Shown: positions 44,326-53,077, counted from the stretch's first letter. The stretch: 64,000 nucleotides of DNA from Salinisphaera sp002433465 (GCF_040361435.1 NZ_APNL01000009.1:62001-126000); one strand, 5' to 3'. The notes: generated from the letters alone by a model not told the origin. Numbers and translations: made by a program.

Positions 44326-44991
44326 GTGAATAAAGGACCCGACTCGATGACCGACGACGCTCCAAGCCCGTGGCAGGGCGAGCTCGACCGGCGCGATCTC
44401 ATTGAAGAGAACGCGCCGGTCGATCCGCTGACCCTGTTCGACGACTGGTATGGCCTGGCCCAGCAGGCGGCCATGGTCGAACCGACCGCCATGACCCTGG
44501 CCACGGTCGATGCCAGCGGTCGTCCGTCGGCGCGCATCGTGTTGCTCAAGGGCTTCGATGCCCAGGGTTTTCGCTTCTATACCAATTACCTCAGCCGCAA
44601 GGGCGAGGCGCTGGCCGCGCATCCACAGGCCGCACTCGTGTTCTGGTGGGAAGCGCTCGAACGTCAGGTGCGTATCGAAGGTCGGGTACACAAGCTCGAT
44701 GCCAGCGCATCGGATACGTATTTCGCGCGTCGCTCGCGCGGCAGCCGGCTGGGCGCGCACGCTTCGCCGCAAAGCCGGGTGATTGCCGACCGGGCCGAGC
44801 TCGAACAGCGCGTGGTGGATGTCGAAGCCCGCTTTGCCGAACAGGATGTGCCCCGCCCGGATCACTGGGGTGGCTATGCGCTAGTGCCCGATATGTACGA
44901 ATTCTGGCAGGCACGTCGTAGCCGCCTGCACGACCGGCTGCGTTATCAGCGCAGCGGCGACCGCTGGCAGATCGATCGGCTCGCGCCCTAG
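44326..44991 (+). CDS. pdxH: Pyridoxamine/pyridoxine 5'-phosphate oxidase
   Basis: FMN-dependent final step of pyridoxal phosphate synthesis and salvage. About 221 residues. GTG 44326 has GGGAG seven bases upstream; ATG 44347 is the other choice. Conserved segments: ARIVLLKGFD, FYTNYLSRKG, FWWEALERQVRIEG, and the end LHDRLRYQRSGDRWQIDRLAP-like C-terminus as in E. coli. The TAG stop is the left edge of a mobile-element copy. Confidence 0.95.
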   Translation: MNKGPDSMTDDAPSPWQGELDRRDLIEENAPVDPLTLFDDWYGLAQQAAMVEPTAMTLATVDASGRPSARIVLLKGFDAQGFRFYTNYLSRKGEALAAHPQAALVFWWEALERQVRIEGRVHKLDASASDTYFARRSRGSRLGAHASPQSRVIADRAELEQRVVDVEARFAEQDVPRPDHWGGYALVPDMYEFWQARRSRLHDRLRYQRSGDRWQIDRLAP

Positions 44992-45174
44992 CGCCTGTCG
45001 GCACGGGCTAACCCCAAACGAATAACGATCGGTCGGCGGCCAAGCCACGGCAATCCGGCGTCATGGTTCATGGGTTGGCTCGCTTACCTGATGCAACCAC
45101 GCGCCACTCGCGATGCCTTGTCTTGCCGCGGCTTGGTCGCCGATGCGACGGCTTATCTCGCCACGACAGGCCCT
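44990..45174 (+). mobile_element. MITE-like element, copy 4 (degenerate)
   Basis: Shares the central hairpin region with copy 1 (GCCAAGCCACGGCAAT and CTTGCCGCGGCTTGG) and the AACGATCGGTCG segment with copy 3, but the outer ends are worn (CGCCTGTCGGC on the left, CACGACAGGCCCT on the right) and the first 60 or so bases are missing. Starts in the CTAG of the pdxH stop. It fills most of the 290-base gap before the transpeptidase gene. Confidence 0.65.
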
Positions 45175-45282
45175 GGCAGCCGTGGCTTCGTGCGCGACTG
45201 CGACCGGCCGAATTCGGTACAGTCTGCAGTTGCATGGACCGAATGCCGATATCGGTCGTACCGCTTTGATGGAACTGATGCT

Positions 45283-46242
45283 ATGACTTTGTCCGCGCGC
45301 CTACGCCGGTATTCCCTTCTGAGTTTTGCGCTGGCCGTACTGGGCTTCGGCCTTGCCACGAGCGCCGCCCATGCCGCGATTTACGATATGCCGCCCGAAG
45401 GCTCGGATGTGGTCGGCAAGCTCCAGCACATCAAGACCGAGGAAGACGACACCTTCGTCAAACTCGCGCGCCGCTATAACGTGGGTTATCGCGAGCTGCG
45501 GCTGTCCAACCCCGACGTGGACCCATGGCTGCCCGGCGACGGCACGCCCATGGTGATCCCCACCCGCTACGTGCTGCCCAACGTGGCGCGCAAGGGCATC
45601 GTCATCAACATCCCGGAAATGCGGCTGTATTACTTCCCGCCCGAGGGCAGCGAATACGCCGGCAAGGTGGTGACCTACCCGCTGGGTATCGGCCGCGAAG
45701 GCTGGTCCACGCCGCTGGCGAAAACCACGGTTGTCCGCAAGAAGGCGGATCCGACCTGGACACCGCCCGCCTCGATTCGCGCGGAACATGAAAAGGCAGG
45801 CGATACGCTGCCCGCGGTCGTGCCCGCCGGGCCGGACAATCCGCTCGGCCAGCATGCGCTTTATCTGGGGCTGCCCTCGTACCTGCTGCACGGCACCAAC
45901 AAACCGGCCGGTATCGGCCTGAAGGTGTCGCACGGCTGTATCCGGCTCTATCCGGAAGATATCGCGTCGCTGTTCGCGCTGGTGCCCACGGGCACGCCGG
46001 TGAATATCATCAGCGAACCGTACAAGATCGGCTGGGAAGGCAATACGCTGTTTATCGAATCGCACCCGCCGGATGCCAACGGCGATGCGCCGGTGCGTTC
46101 CTTTACGCCCTGGGTCGAAAGCCTGATTTCGGCGACGGCCGATCATCCCAAGGCGCCGATCGACTGGGATCGCGCCCAGGCCGTGGTCGAAAAAGCCGAC
46201 GGCATGCCGGAACCGATCGGCGTGACCGTCGAACAACGCTAG
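45283..46242 (+). CDS. Periplasmic L,D-transpeptidase (YkuD/ErfK family)
   Basis: 319 residues with a Sec signal peptide (about 1-32, ending AAHA). A LysM-like segment (about 45-95) precedes the YkuD domain (about 100-245). The catalytic motif is SHGCIRL with nucleophile Cys219 and an upstream His in HGTNKP. ErfK/YbiS-type members attach the C-terminal Lys of Lpp to diaminopimelate in peptidoglycan. A short Lpp/OprI-like lipoprotein gene ending in Lys is encoded convergently next door, which supports that role. Start ATG 45283 is fixed by the signal peptide. Confidence 0.9.
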   Translation: MTLSARLRRYSLLSFALAVLGFGLATSAAHAAIYDMPPEGSDVVGKLQHIKTEEDDTFVKLARRYNVGYRELRLSNPDVDPWLPGDGTPMVIPTRYVLPNVARKGIVINIPEMRLYYFPPEGSEYAGKVVTYPLGIGREGWSTPLAKTTVVRKKADPTWTPPASIRAEHEKAGDTLPAVVPAGPDNPLGQHALYLGLPSYLLHGTNKPAGIGLKVSHGCIRLYPEDIASLFALVPTGTPVNIISEPYKIGWEGNTLFIESHPPDANGDAPVRSFTPWVESLISATADHPKAPIDWDRAQAVVEKADGMPEPIGVTVEQR

Positions 46243-46285
46243 CGGCTCAGTCTGGCGCGACCATCGTGTCGCGCTACCGGACAAA

Positions 46286-46313
46286 AAAAACCCCGCGCTA
46301 AGGCGGGGTTTTT
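46286..46313. terminator. Strong bidirectional terminator
   Basis: AAAAACCCCGC and GCGGGGTTTTT form an 11-bp stem with a 6-base loop, flanked by A8 on one side and T5 on the other. It serves both the transpeptidase gene and the convergent lipoprotein gene. Confidence 0.92.
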
Positions 46314-46351
46314 CACGCGACGGCGCTCAGGCCGCCGTCGTTCGCGAACGC

Positions 46352-46606
46352 TTACTTGCGCTGCGAGGACTCGAACATACGCTCGATGCGCTGCGAGTTC
46401 GCCTGGCTGGCGGACTTGGCTTCCTGCGCCGTCTGCATGGCGCGGTTGGCCGTGCGCTGCGCTTCGTTGGCGGTCGACTGCGCGGATTCGGCCTTACGCA
46501 TGGCCTGGTCAACACTGGACTGCATGCCATCGGAGCTGCTCGCGCAACCAGCAGCAGCAGCAACAACACCAACAACAAACGCGGATTTCAGCAGCGTCTT
46601 GGTCAT
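46352..46606 (-). CDS. Lpp/OprI-type murein lipoprotein
   Basis: 84 residues. Lipobox AAAGC with acylated Cys21, then an Ala-rich heptad-repeat helix (about 28-78) typical of trimeric Lpp/OprI, ending SSQRK. The terminal Lys84 is the expected attachment site to peptidoglycan. Resembles Pseudomonas OprI (similar RM.E..RK ending). Good ribosome site (AGGAG). Likely highly expressed. Confidence 0.88.
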   Translation of the reverse strand: MTKTLLKSAFVVGVVAAAAGCASSSDGMQSSVDQAMRKAESAQSTANEAQRTANRAMQTAQEAKSASQANSQRIERMFESSQRK

Positions 46607-46789
46607 AATAAGACTCCTGTCTTTCATTTCTTTCATATAAGGCCAGGCAAACCGCCTGACAGGGCGTCTATAAGCTATCACAGCCATACACTTTTGTAGA
46701 TCATATTCTGCAGCCGAAAACAAATTCTTGTGCATGCGCGTATTCCGCGCGAGCATGCGCGCCCGACCAGCCCGGCTAAGAGATTGCCC

Positions 46790-47911
46790 ATGACAGATGC
46801 CGCCATTCTTTTCGACGAGGTCGTGAGCACCAACGGCAAGCGCATCGGCCACGTTACGCTCAATAACACGAGCGCACTCAACGCCTTGAGCCTGGACATG
46901 CTCGAGCCGCTGTACAAGCAGCTGACCGCCTGGGATGCCGACACCGAAATCGCCGCGATCTTCATCGACGCCAGCGGCGAAAAGGCCTTCTGCGCAGGCG
47001 GCGATATCGTGTCGCTCTACAAGGGCATGACCGGGCAGGGCGATCCGGATTATCCCGACCGTTTCTTCACTCTCGAATACCGGCTGTGCCACGCGATCCA
47101 TATGCTCGCCACGCCCTGTATCGCCTGGGGCAATGGCCTGATCATGGGCGGCGGCATGGGCGTGTTCTCGGCGGCCTCACATCGGATTGTCACCGCAGCC
47201 TCGACCCTGTCGATGCCGGAAATCAAGATTGGCCTTTTTCCCGACTGTGCGGCCACCTGGTTTTTCAACCGCCTGCCCACACGACTCGGCCTGTTCGTCG
47301 CCCTGACCGGCGCCACGCTCGGCGCCCAGGACGCACTGGTAGCAGGCCTGGCCGATCGCGCCATCGACCACGCCGCCAAACAGACCGTCTTCGATGCCCT
47401 GACGCGTATCACCGACTGGAACCAGCCGCATGCCGCGGTCGATCGCGTGCTGCGCCAGCATGCCCGGGAACAGCCGGCGGGCCTGGGCGAATCGAAACTG
47501 CTCGAACACGCCATGACCATTCGCGACGCCACCGATGCCGCCACCCTGGCCGGTATCGTCGCCGGCATTCGCAAACTCGCAGACGCCGAGGATCCATGGC
47601 TGATCGAAGCGGCTAGCAACGTAGAAAACGGTTGCCCGGTGACCGCCCACCTGATCTATCGCCAGCTGCGCGACGGCCGCTATCTGTCGCTCAAGCAGGC
47701 CGTGATGCGCGAACTCAAGATGGCATTGCAGTGCTGTCGCCACCCGGATTTCGCCGAAGGCGTACGCGCGCTGCTGGTCGACAAGGACCGCGAGCCGCAA
47801 TGGATCTTCGAATCGGTGGCCGCCGTGCCCAGCGAGTATGTCGACGCCCATTTCCGTGCCCCCTGGGACGGCGACCACCCGCTGCGCGACCTGCCGGACG
47901 TAAAGCCCTGA
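46790..47911 (+). CDS. 3-hydroxyisobutyryl-CoA hydrolase family protein
   Basis: 373 residues of the crotonase fold. KAFCAGGDIVSLYK is the family equivalent of the GGD signature, NGLIMGGGMGVFSAA the oxyanion region, and MPEIKIGLFPD carries the catalytic acidic residues typical of 3-hydroxyisobutyryl-CoA hydrolase. The enzyme would act in valine degradation; enoyl-CoA hydratase is the alternative. ATG 46790 is chosen. No other valine genes are nearby. Confidence 0.87.
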   Translation: MTDAAILFDEVVSTNGKRIGHVTLNNTSALNALSLDMLEPLYKQLTAWDADTEIAAIFIDASGEKAFCAGGDIVSLYKGMTGQGDPDYPDRFFTLEYRLCHAIHMLATPCIAWGNGLIMGGGMGVFSAASHRIVTAASTLSMPEIKIGLFPDCAATWFFNRLPTRLGLFVALTGATLGAQDALVAGLADRAIDHAAKQTVFDALTRITDWNQPHAAVDRVLRQHAREQPAGLGESKLLEHAMTIRDATDAATLAGIVAGIRKLADAEDPWLIEAASNVENGCPVTAHLIYRQLRDGRYLSLKQAVMRELKMALQCCRHPDFAEGVRALLVDKDREPQWIFESVAAVPSEYVDAHFRAPWDGDHPLRDLPDVKP

Positions 47912-47993
47912 AGCGACGGCGGGTTTGATTCAACACGCAGCCGCACAATTTTCGTCGCGCGGCAGTGGGTTCTAGGCCGAACGGTTTCTTCTT

Positions 47994-48156
47994 AACCGCA
48001 GATCAGCAAAGATTCGCGCAGATCGATCTACAGGTTTGCAGGCCACCACGTTGGCGACTGTGCTGCGTTTGAAATGCGGCATGCGACTGAACCCCCGACA
48101 TGCGCTTTGCCGGAGTTACTTATCCAATCTGCGTGAATCCGCGTCGGTCTGCGGAT
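47994..48156. repeat. Second CGCAGAT-type inverted repeat pair
   Basis: Left arm 47994-48023 (AACCGCAGATCAGC...GCGCAGAT) and right arm 48127-48156 are imperfect inverted copies about 100 bases apart, in the gene-free stretch 47912-48276. Same word composition as 37313-37439. A separate 8-bp stem (TGGCCCGT/ACGGGCCA, 48234-48259) follows and may end the lipoprotein transcript from the other side. Confidence 0.6.
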
Positions 48157-48276
48157 AAAGGCCTTCCATGTAACCGTTGCCGTCGCTATCCAAGCCACGC
48201 GCCGCGGCGCTACGGCCTGTAGCGGTCATGGGCTGGCCCGTCGCGATGCCCACGGGCCACGCTCAACCCACTCGAA

Positions 48277-48657
48277 TCAGCGCTCGTTCTGCGATGCCGG
48301 CTGGCAATAGGTCGCGCTGGCGTCGCCGCTGCCGTCCTGAATCGGCACTTCGCGCGAGCCTTCTCGGGCACGGCATTCAGCCTGACGACGCGACGTTTCG
48401 GCGCGCAGACGCTCCTGCTCCAGCCGATAGGCCTGGCGCGCGTTCTGTAGCCGTTCGATATCGGTGGAGAGGGTATTCGCATCGCGATTGTTGCCGGCGC
48501 CGGGGCGTCGCGGCTCGGCTACGGCGTCGAAGGCATCGACCGGTTCGTCGAGCACGCTGGGCTGGGCCGGCTTCGGATCGCTGGCACAGGCCGTCATCAG
48601 CAGGCATGCACCAGCGGCGGCCGAGATCGTCCAGGCGCGCAGGTATGGAATGGCCAT
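48277..48657 (-). CDS. Hypothetical small lipoprotein
   Basis: 126 residues with a lipoprotein signal (lipobox MTAC near residue 24). The mature part has a proline-rich start and a charged helical segment (IERLQNARQAYRLEQERLR) likely to be a coiled coil. A GGGGG ribosome site lies six bases before ATG 48657. Two Cys in the mature chain (about 94 and 117) might form a disulfide. No family recognised. Confidence 0.65.
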   Translation of the reverse strand: MAIPYLRAWTISAAAGACLLMTACASDPKPAQPSVLDEPVDAFDAVAEPRRPGAGNNRDANTLSTDIERLQNARQAYRLEQERLRAETSRRQAECRAREGSREVPIQDGSGDASATYCQPASQNER

Positions 48658-48818
48658 CACGTTCCCCCAAGAATGTTTGTGGACAAAAAGTCTAGAACAA
48701 AACGCGGCTTATGGGGGCCCTGTCGACTAAGGGTCGATGTCATCTGCATAAGCGGGGCGCACCTCGCGCATGCCGAAAAGCGATAAGATGGCGTTTCGGA
48801 TTGAGCCCGCGAGTTCTC

Positions 48819-49265
48819 ATGCAGAAGCTTCACGTCGCCCAGGTCTTTGCCGTCGATGCCGCGACCGCTTTCGATGTGGTCAGCGATCATGCCGGCTATG
48901 TCAGCCTGCCCGGTGTTCGCCATGCCTGGCTGCGCCGCGCCGGCGACCATCACCGCGACGGCGTCAACGCCGAGCGCGTACTCGACCTGGGCGTGGCCCG
49001 AATCGTCGAGCGCATCACCGAATACGAGCCCGCCAGCGCGCTGGGCTATCGCATCATTTCGTCGCCCCTGCCCATCGTGCACCACGGCGCGCGCCTGACG
49101 TTCGAGCCGCTTGCGGGCAGCACGCCGCATACCCGCGTGCACTGGCGCTCGACCCTGGAGGCGATCACGCCCCTGGTCGGCCGCGGCGTGGAGTTCGCCG
49201 TGGCCCGTCAAATGGCGGTGGCCTATCGGCTGGCGTTGATGATCTGGGCCCGGCGGCTGCGCTAG
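48819..49265 (+). CDS. SRPBCC/polyketide cyclase-like protein (RatA/Coq10-related)
   Basis: 148 residues of the START-like fold: MQKLHVAQVFAVDAATAFDVVSDHAGY is the usual beginning of the family. Such proteins bind hydrophobic ligands; RatA and Coq10 are relatives but specific membership cannot be claimed. ATG 48819 is chosen over upstream in-frame codons. The TAG stop is the left boundary of a mobile-element copy. Confidence 0.72.
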   Translation: MQKLHVAQVFAVDAATAFDVVSDHAGYVSLPGVRHAWLRRAGDHHRDGVNAERVLDLGVARIVERITEYEPASALGYRIISSPLPIVHHGARLTFEPLAGSTPHTRVHWRSTLEAITPLVGRGVEFAVARQMAVAYRLALMIWARRLR

Positions 49266-49418
49266 GGCGTGTCAGCCAGGGCGCGGGCCGCCGAGCGTGG
49301 CGGGCCCACGGTCAAGGTCCGCCAGCGGCATGGCGCGTCCGGCGCGGGCAACCCCAAAGAATAACGATCGGTCGACGGCCAAGCCGATGCGCCGCCTTAT
49401 CTTATGACGGCACGCCCT
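49264..49418 (+). mobile_element. MITE-like element, copy 3 (155 bp)
   Basis: Begins AGGGCGTGTCAGCC and ends CTTATGACGGCACGCCCT. It exactly fills the gap between two convergent genes: its left CTAG contains the TAG of the SRPBCC gene and its right CTAG contains the TAG of mscL on the other strand. Compared with copy 1 the central hairpin is deleted. The symmetrical CTAG flanks suggest target duplication. Confidence 0.75.
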
Positions 49419-49836
49419 AGGGCCGGTCCTGGGCGTTGCGCTCGCGCAGGGCGTCGCGGATTTCGGTGAGCAGCGTTTCCTGCACCGAGGGCGCCGGCGG
49501 CGCGCTGGGCGCTTCGGCTTCCTTGCGCTTGAGTGAGTTGATGGCCCGCACCACCAGGAAAATCGCGAAGGCGACGATCACGAAACTGATGACAGTCTGA
49601 ATGAATACGCCGTAGTTGAGCGTCACCGCCGGCGTGTCGCCGACCGCCTGACGCAAGGTCACGCTCAGACCCGAGAAGTCGACGCCGCCGATCAGCAGGC
49701 CCAGCGGCGGGGAAATGATATCGGCGACCAGCGACGACACGATTTTGCCGAACGCGGTCCCGATGACCAGACCCACGGCCAGATCAATGACGTTGCCGCG
49801 TACGGCAAATGCCTTGAACTCACTCAAAAAACCCAT
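49417..49836 (-). CDS. mscL: Large-conductance mechanosensitive channel
   Basis: Inner-membrane emergency valve for hypo-osmotic shock. 139 residues from ATG 49836 with GGAGCG upstream. FKAFAVRGNVIDLAVGLVIGTAFGKIVSSLVADII is the conserved pore region (begins about residue 7), second helix about 70-95, C-terminal helical bundle. The stop codon lies in the mobile element. Confidence 0.95.
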   Translation of the reverse strand: MGFLSEFKAFAVRGNVIDLAVGLVIGTAFGKIVSSLVADIISPPLGLLIGGVDFSGLSVTLRQAVGDTPAVTLNYGVFIQTVISFVIVAFAIFLVVRAINSLKRKEAEAPSAPPAPSVQETLLTEIRDALRERNAQDRP

Positions 49837-49911
49837 GATTCGCTCCGGTTCTTGCAACGCATATGCGTTGGCGCGAATCATAGTCGGTGGCTTGGCCGCG
49901 CGGTAGCTTCC

Positions 49912-50331
49912 TTATTCCCAGCCGATCGGCTCGTAGCCCTGCTCGGCCAGACAACGGTTCACATAGGCCCGATAGACCGGCGCCGGATCGTTGCGATCGA
50001 ACATGCCGCGAATCAGCCCGGCGGTCGCACCGCCGGCCGCACCGGCGATCGCGCCGCGGGTGGCGCTGCCATAAATGGCACCGCCGACGGCACCGCCCGC
50101 ACCGCCAATGGCGCCGCTTTCGGCGGTACGCCGGGCCACGTTGCCCTTGGAATAATCCAGGCCGGCCGCATCGGCACGTTGCATGCAAGCCTCGATCGCC
50201 TGATTACCGGCCGTTTCGCCGCGCTGCTGCAGGGTCGAGTTGGGGTAGAGCACCGGTTTCTGGCTGGCACAGCCTGCAAGCGCCAGCAGCGCCGCCATGC
50301 CCAGCCCGAAACGCCATATCTTTGTTTGCAT
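49912..50331 (-). CDS. Glycine-zipper lipoprotein
   Basis: 139 residues, lipobox LAGC (Cys21). A central Gly/Ala-rich stretch (AIGGAGGAVGGAIYG, then IAGAAGGATAGLI) forms a glycine zipper that could insert in or pack on the outer membrane. Two Cys lie outside it. Common in gammaproteobacteria, function not established. Five bases after the tandem thioredoxin-fold gene. Confidence 0.75.
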   Translation of the reverse strand: MQTKIWRFGLGMAALLALAGCASQKPVLYPNSTLQQRGETAGNQAIEACMQRADAAGLDYSKGNVARRTAESGAIGGAGGAVGGAIYGSATRGAIAGAAGGATAGLIRGMFDRNDPAPVYRAYVNRCLAEQGYEPIGWE

Positions 50332-50336
50332 CGCGG

Positions 50337-51107
50337 TTATCTCGCTTGGCTACCGTAGGTCGTATGCAGATAGCGCACGATATCGGCAGATTCGTACATG
50401 CGCGTATCGGTATTGGGGTCGATAAGATAAGGCACCTGCAGGCGTCCAGTTTCTTCCTGCATGGCCTTGCGATTACGCCCTTCGACCGGCGTATCGGCAA
50501 AAAACTTCTCGCGTACCCAGGGCGGGCCCATATCGGCGTTGACCGCCTTGCCCATGTTGCGCAGCACATAGGCAAGCTCCAACTCGCAGAGCGCTTCGCG
50601 CACGATGCGTGAAAACGGGCTGGATTCGAAGCTGTAGAGCTCCAGCGGCTGTGCCGGCGACGTGACCGCGCCAGCGCGCGCATTCGTGCCGGCAAACCCA
50701 CGCAGCGCGCTCGCCGCGCTGGACCCTACCTGAGCGCGCAGGCCCGGCGCTTTCGCTTCGCGACGATGGCCGGTGCCATAGTTCTGGCGCAGATGGGCGA
50801 TGATGTCGGCCGACTCGTAGAGCACATCCCCGGTGTTGTCGTCCACCAGCAACGGGAACTGGGCCCGCCCGCCAATGCGCTCGGCCTCTGGCCGCCAGCG
50901 CGTGCCGCCGCGGGGGCAGGGATGAATGATCGCGTCCAGGTCGAGTTCGGTGAGCGCTTCGCGCACCAACCGACAGAACGGGCAACCTTCGTATTCGTAG
51001 AGTTTGAGCATTGTTTCCGGCTGACGCGATGTGCGTGCCGCCTTGGTGCCACGCCAACCGCGGGCCGTGCTCGCGAGCGTGGACGTGAGTGCATTGATCA
51101 ACTGCAT
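50337..51107 (-). CDS. Protein with two tandem glutaredoxin/GST-N-like domains
   Basis: 256 residues. Domain 1 (about 33-115) has a glutaredoxin-type CPFC site in YEGCPFCRLVREAL. Domain 2 (about 155-250) repeats the same pattern (YSFESSPFSRIVREAL) but the cysteines are replaced by Ser. Each ends in DxRMYESADIV or VLYESADII, the GST-N cis-proline and ESAxI segments. Probably thiol-redox active through domain 1 only. Start at ATG 51107; Met33 is a shorter alternative. Confidence 0.8.
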   Translation of the reverse strand: MQLINALTSTLASTARGWRGTKAARTSRQPETMLKLYEYEGCPFCRLVREALTELDLDAIIHPCPRGGTRWRPEAERIGGRAQFPLLVDDNTGDVLYESADIIAHLRQNYGTGHRREAKAPGLRAQVGSSAASALRGFAGTNARAGAVTSPAQPLELYSFESSPFSRIVREALCELELAYVLRNMGKAVNADMGPPWVREKFFADTPVEGRNRKAMQEETGRLQVPYLIDPNTDTRMYESADIVRYLHTTYGSQAR

Positions 51108-51247
51108 CCCGGCGTCTCTTTGCGTCTGAAAGATGTATTTTACGCCGCTTTGCGTAAACGAAGCTGAACGCCGCGACTTGTCGCCGCGCGCGCTGCTGGC
51201 CAGAATCCACGGCCCGCGCCACTCTCTGCACGAATCGGGCCGATACG

Positions 51248-52276
51248 ATGGACAAGTACGACTTCGACTACGACCTGCCGGCTACAGCCATCGCCCAGCA
51301 GCCGCTGGCCGAGCGCAGCGCCTCGAAGCTGCTCAGCCTCGACCGGCACACGGGCGCGCTCATCGACGGCCGAATCGGGCAGCTGGTCGATCGCCTGGCG
51401 CCCGGCGATCTGCTCGTGTTCAACGATACGCGCGTGATCGCGGCACGCCTGTTCGGCCATAAGGCCAGCGGCGGCGCGGTCGAAGTGATGCTCGAGCGCA
51501 TCCTCGATTCGACCCGTATTTCAGCCAAGATCCGAGCCAACAAGCCGCCGCGGGCGGGCAGCGTGATCGAAATTGGCGCTACAACGCTACAGGTCGACGC
51601 CCGCGAAGGCGAGCTGTATACCCTGGCGCAGACCGGCGGCGACAGCATTGCCGACATGCTCGACACGCACGGCCACGTGCCGCTCCCACCCTATATCCGG
51701 CGTGAGGACACAGCGGCCGATCGCAGCCGTTACCAGACGGTCTGGGCACGCCATGACGGCGCCGTGGCCGCGCCTACCGCGGGGCTGCATTTCGATAAGG
51801 CCCTGCTGGCCGCGCTCGAACAACGCGGCGTCGAATTCGGCTATGCCACGCTGCATGTGGGTTCCGGCACCTACCAGCGCCTGCGCGAGGGCGATCTGGC
51901 CGATCAGCGCCTGCACGCCGAACGCGTGCACGTACCGGCCGTGCTATGCGAGCAGATCGCGGCCGCCAAGGCACGCGGCGCACGCGTGGTGGCGGTTGGC
52001 ACCACCGTGGTGCGCAGCCTGGAAAGTGCGGCCCGCCAGGCCGGCAGCGAAGGCCGGATCGCCCCCTTCGAGGGCGAAACCGCGCTGTTTCTCAAACCCG
52101 GCGACGCCTTTCACGTGGTCGATGCCATGGTCACCAATTTTCACGAGCCGCAGTCGAGCCTGCTGATGCTGGTCAGTGCCTTTGCCGGGCGCGACAACGT
52201 ATTCGCCGCCTACGACCATGCCAAGCGCTCGGGCTATCGGTTTCTCAGCTACGGCGATGCCATGTTCATCGGCTAG
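51248..52276 (+). CDS. queA: S-adenosylmethionine:tRNA ribosyltransferase-isomerase
   Basis: Penultimate step of queuosine tRNA modification. 342 residues. FDYDLPATAIAQQPLAERSASKLL, VFNDTRVIAARL, PTAGLHF and HVGSGTYQRLR are the conserved segments. The usual partner tgt is not downstream; a convergent DUF1206 gene is only six bases away. Confidence 0.95.
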   Translation: MDKYDFDYDLPATAIAQQPLAERSASKLLSLDRHTGALIDGRIGQLVDRLAPGDLLVFNDTRVIAARLFGHKASGGAVEVMLERILDSTRISAKIRANKPPRAGSVIEIGATTLQVDAREGELYTLAQTGGDSIADMLDTHGHVPLPPYIRREDTAADRSRYQTVWARHDGAVAAPTAGLHFDKALLAALEQRGVEFGYATLHVGSGTYQRLREGDLADQRLHAERVHVPAVLCEQIAAAKARGARVVAVGTTVVRSLESAARQAGSEGRIAPFEGETALFLKPGDAFHVVDAMVTNFHEPQSSLLMLVSAFAGRDNVFAAYDHAKRSGYRFLSYGDAMFIG

Positions 52277-52282
52277 GAAACG

Positions 52283-53077
52283 CTAGACGGCACGTCCCAG
52301 GCCCACGCGCCGTACCCAGGCTTCGATCAGGCTGTAGGCGCCGAAGGCGAGTACGCCAGCGCCCAATGCACCAAGCAGCACCCGACCGTAGTTCTGCTGC
52401 TGCACCCAGAGCATCACCCCTTCGATGCCCCGTGCTTCGGAGGCATCGAGCGTGAGCGCGGCGTTGATGACGAACGCGCCGATGCCCACGAACAACAGCC
52501 CGCGTGCAATCAGCCCCACCCGGCTGACCGGGTCGATCCAGCGCATCATCGCGGGCGAGGCGTCGAACCAGCGCCGGAAACCGGCGGTCCAGCCCTTGTG
52601 GATATGCGCGATGCCGGCCCCGGCGATGATCACGCCGCCGAGAATGACCAGCGCCGGGCCAAACGGCCAATCCAGAGTGCGCGATACCGCGCTCTGTACC
52701 GGCTTGCTGGAACTGTCGCTCAGGCGCATGGCGATCTGAACACAGCCATAGGCCAGCGATGCATGCATGATCGCGCTCACCAGCAGGCCGACGCGTACCA
52801 CCAGGCCACCCGGCTTCCAGCCGTGGCCGTCCACGTCGAGCGACGTCTGCACCAGCCGCCAGACACTGTAGGCGGCCAGGCCGAGGGCCAGCCCGATCAA
52901 GGCGATCTGCCCCCCGGAGTGGTTGCTGATTTCGCGCATCGCGCCGCGTACATCGCGGGCCTGTTCGAACTCCAGCGCCGCGTTGATGGCGAGCAGGCCG
53001 ACGGTCACATAGACCAGTCCGCGTGCGGCATAGCCGATACGTGCAATCCAGCGCACGCCGGCACGGGTATAAGTCAT
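52283..53077 (-). CDS. DUF1206 membrane protein
   Basis: 264 residues, six hydrophobic segments arranged as three similar two-helix units (IARIGYAARGLVYVTVG, VVRVGLLVSAIMHASLA, VSRVGLIARGLLFVGIG), the hallmark of DUF1206. Function unknown. Divergent from a PAP2 phosphatase gene. Confidence 0.85.
   Translation of the reverse strand: MTYTRAGVRWIARIGYAARGLVYVTVGLLAINAALEFEQARDVRGAMREISNHSGGQIALIGLALGLAAYSVWRLVQTSLDVDGHGWKPGGLVVRVGLLVSAIMHASLAYGCVQIAMRLSDSSSKPVQSAVSRTLDWPFGPALVILGGVIIAGAGIAHIHKGWTAGFRRWFDASPAMMRWIDPVSRVGLIARGLLFVGIGAFVINAALTLDASEARGIEGVMLWVQQQNYGRVLLGALGAGVLAFGAYSLIEAWVRRVGLGRAV

Noticed and set aside
45070..45282. N-terminal extension of the L,D-transpeptidase into the upstream repeat
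   Set aside because: A clear signal peptide begins at 45283 and the upstream part is repeat-element sequence.
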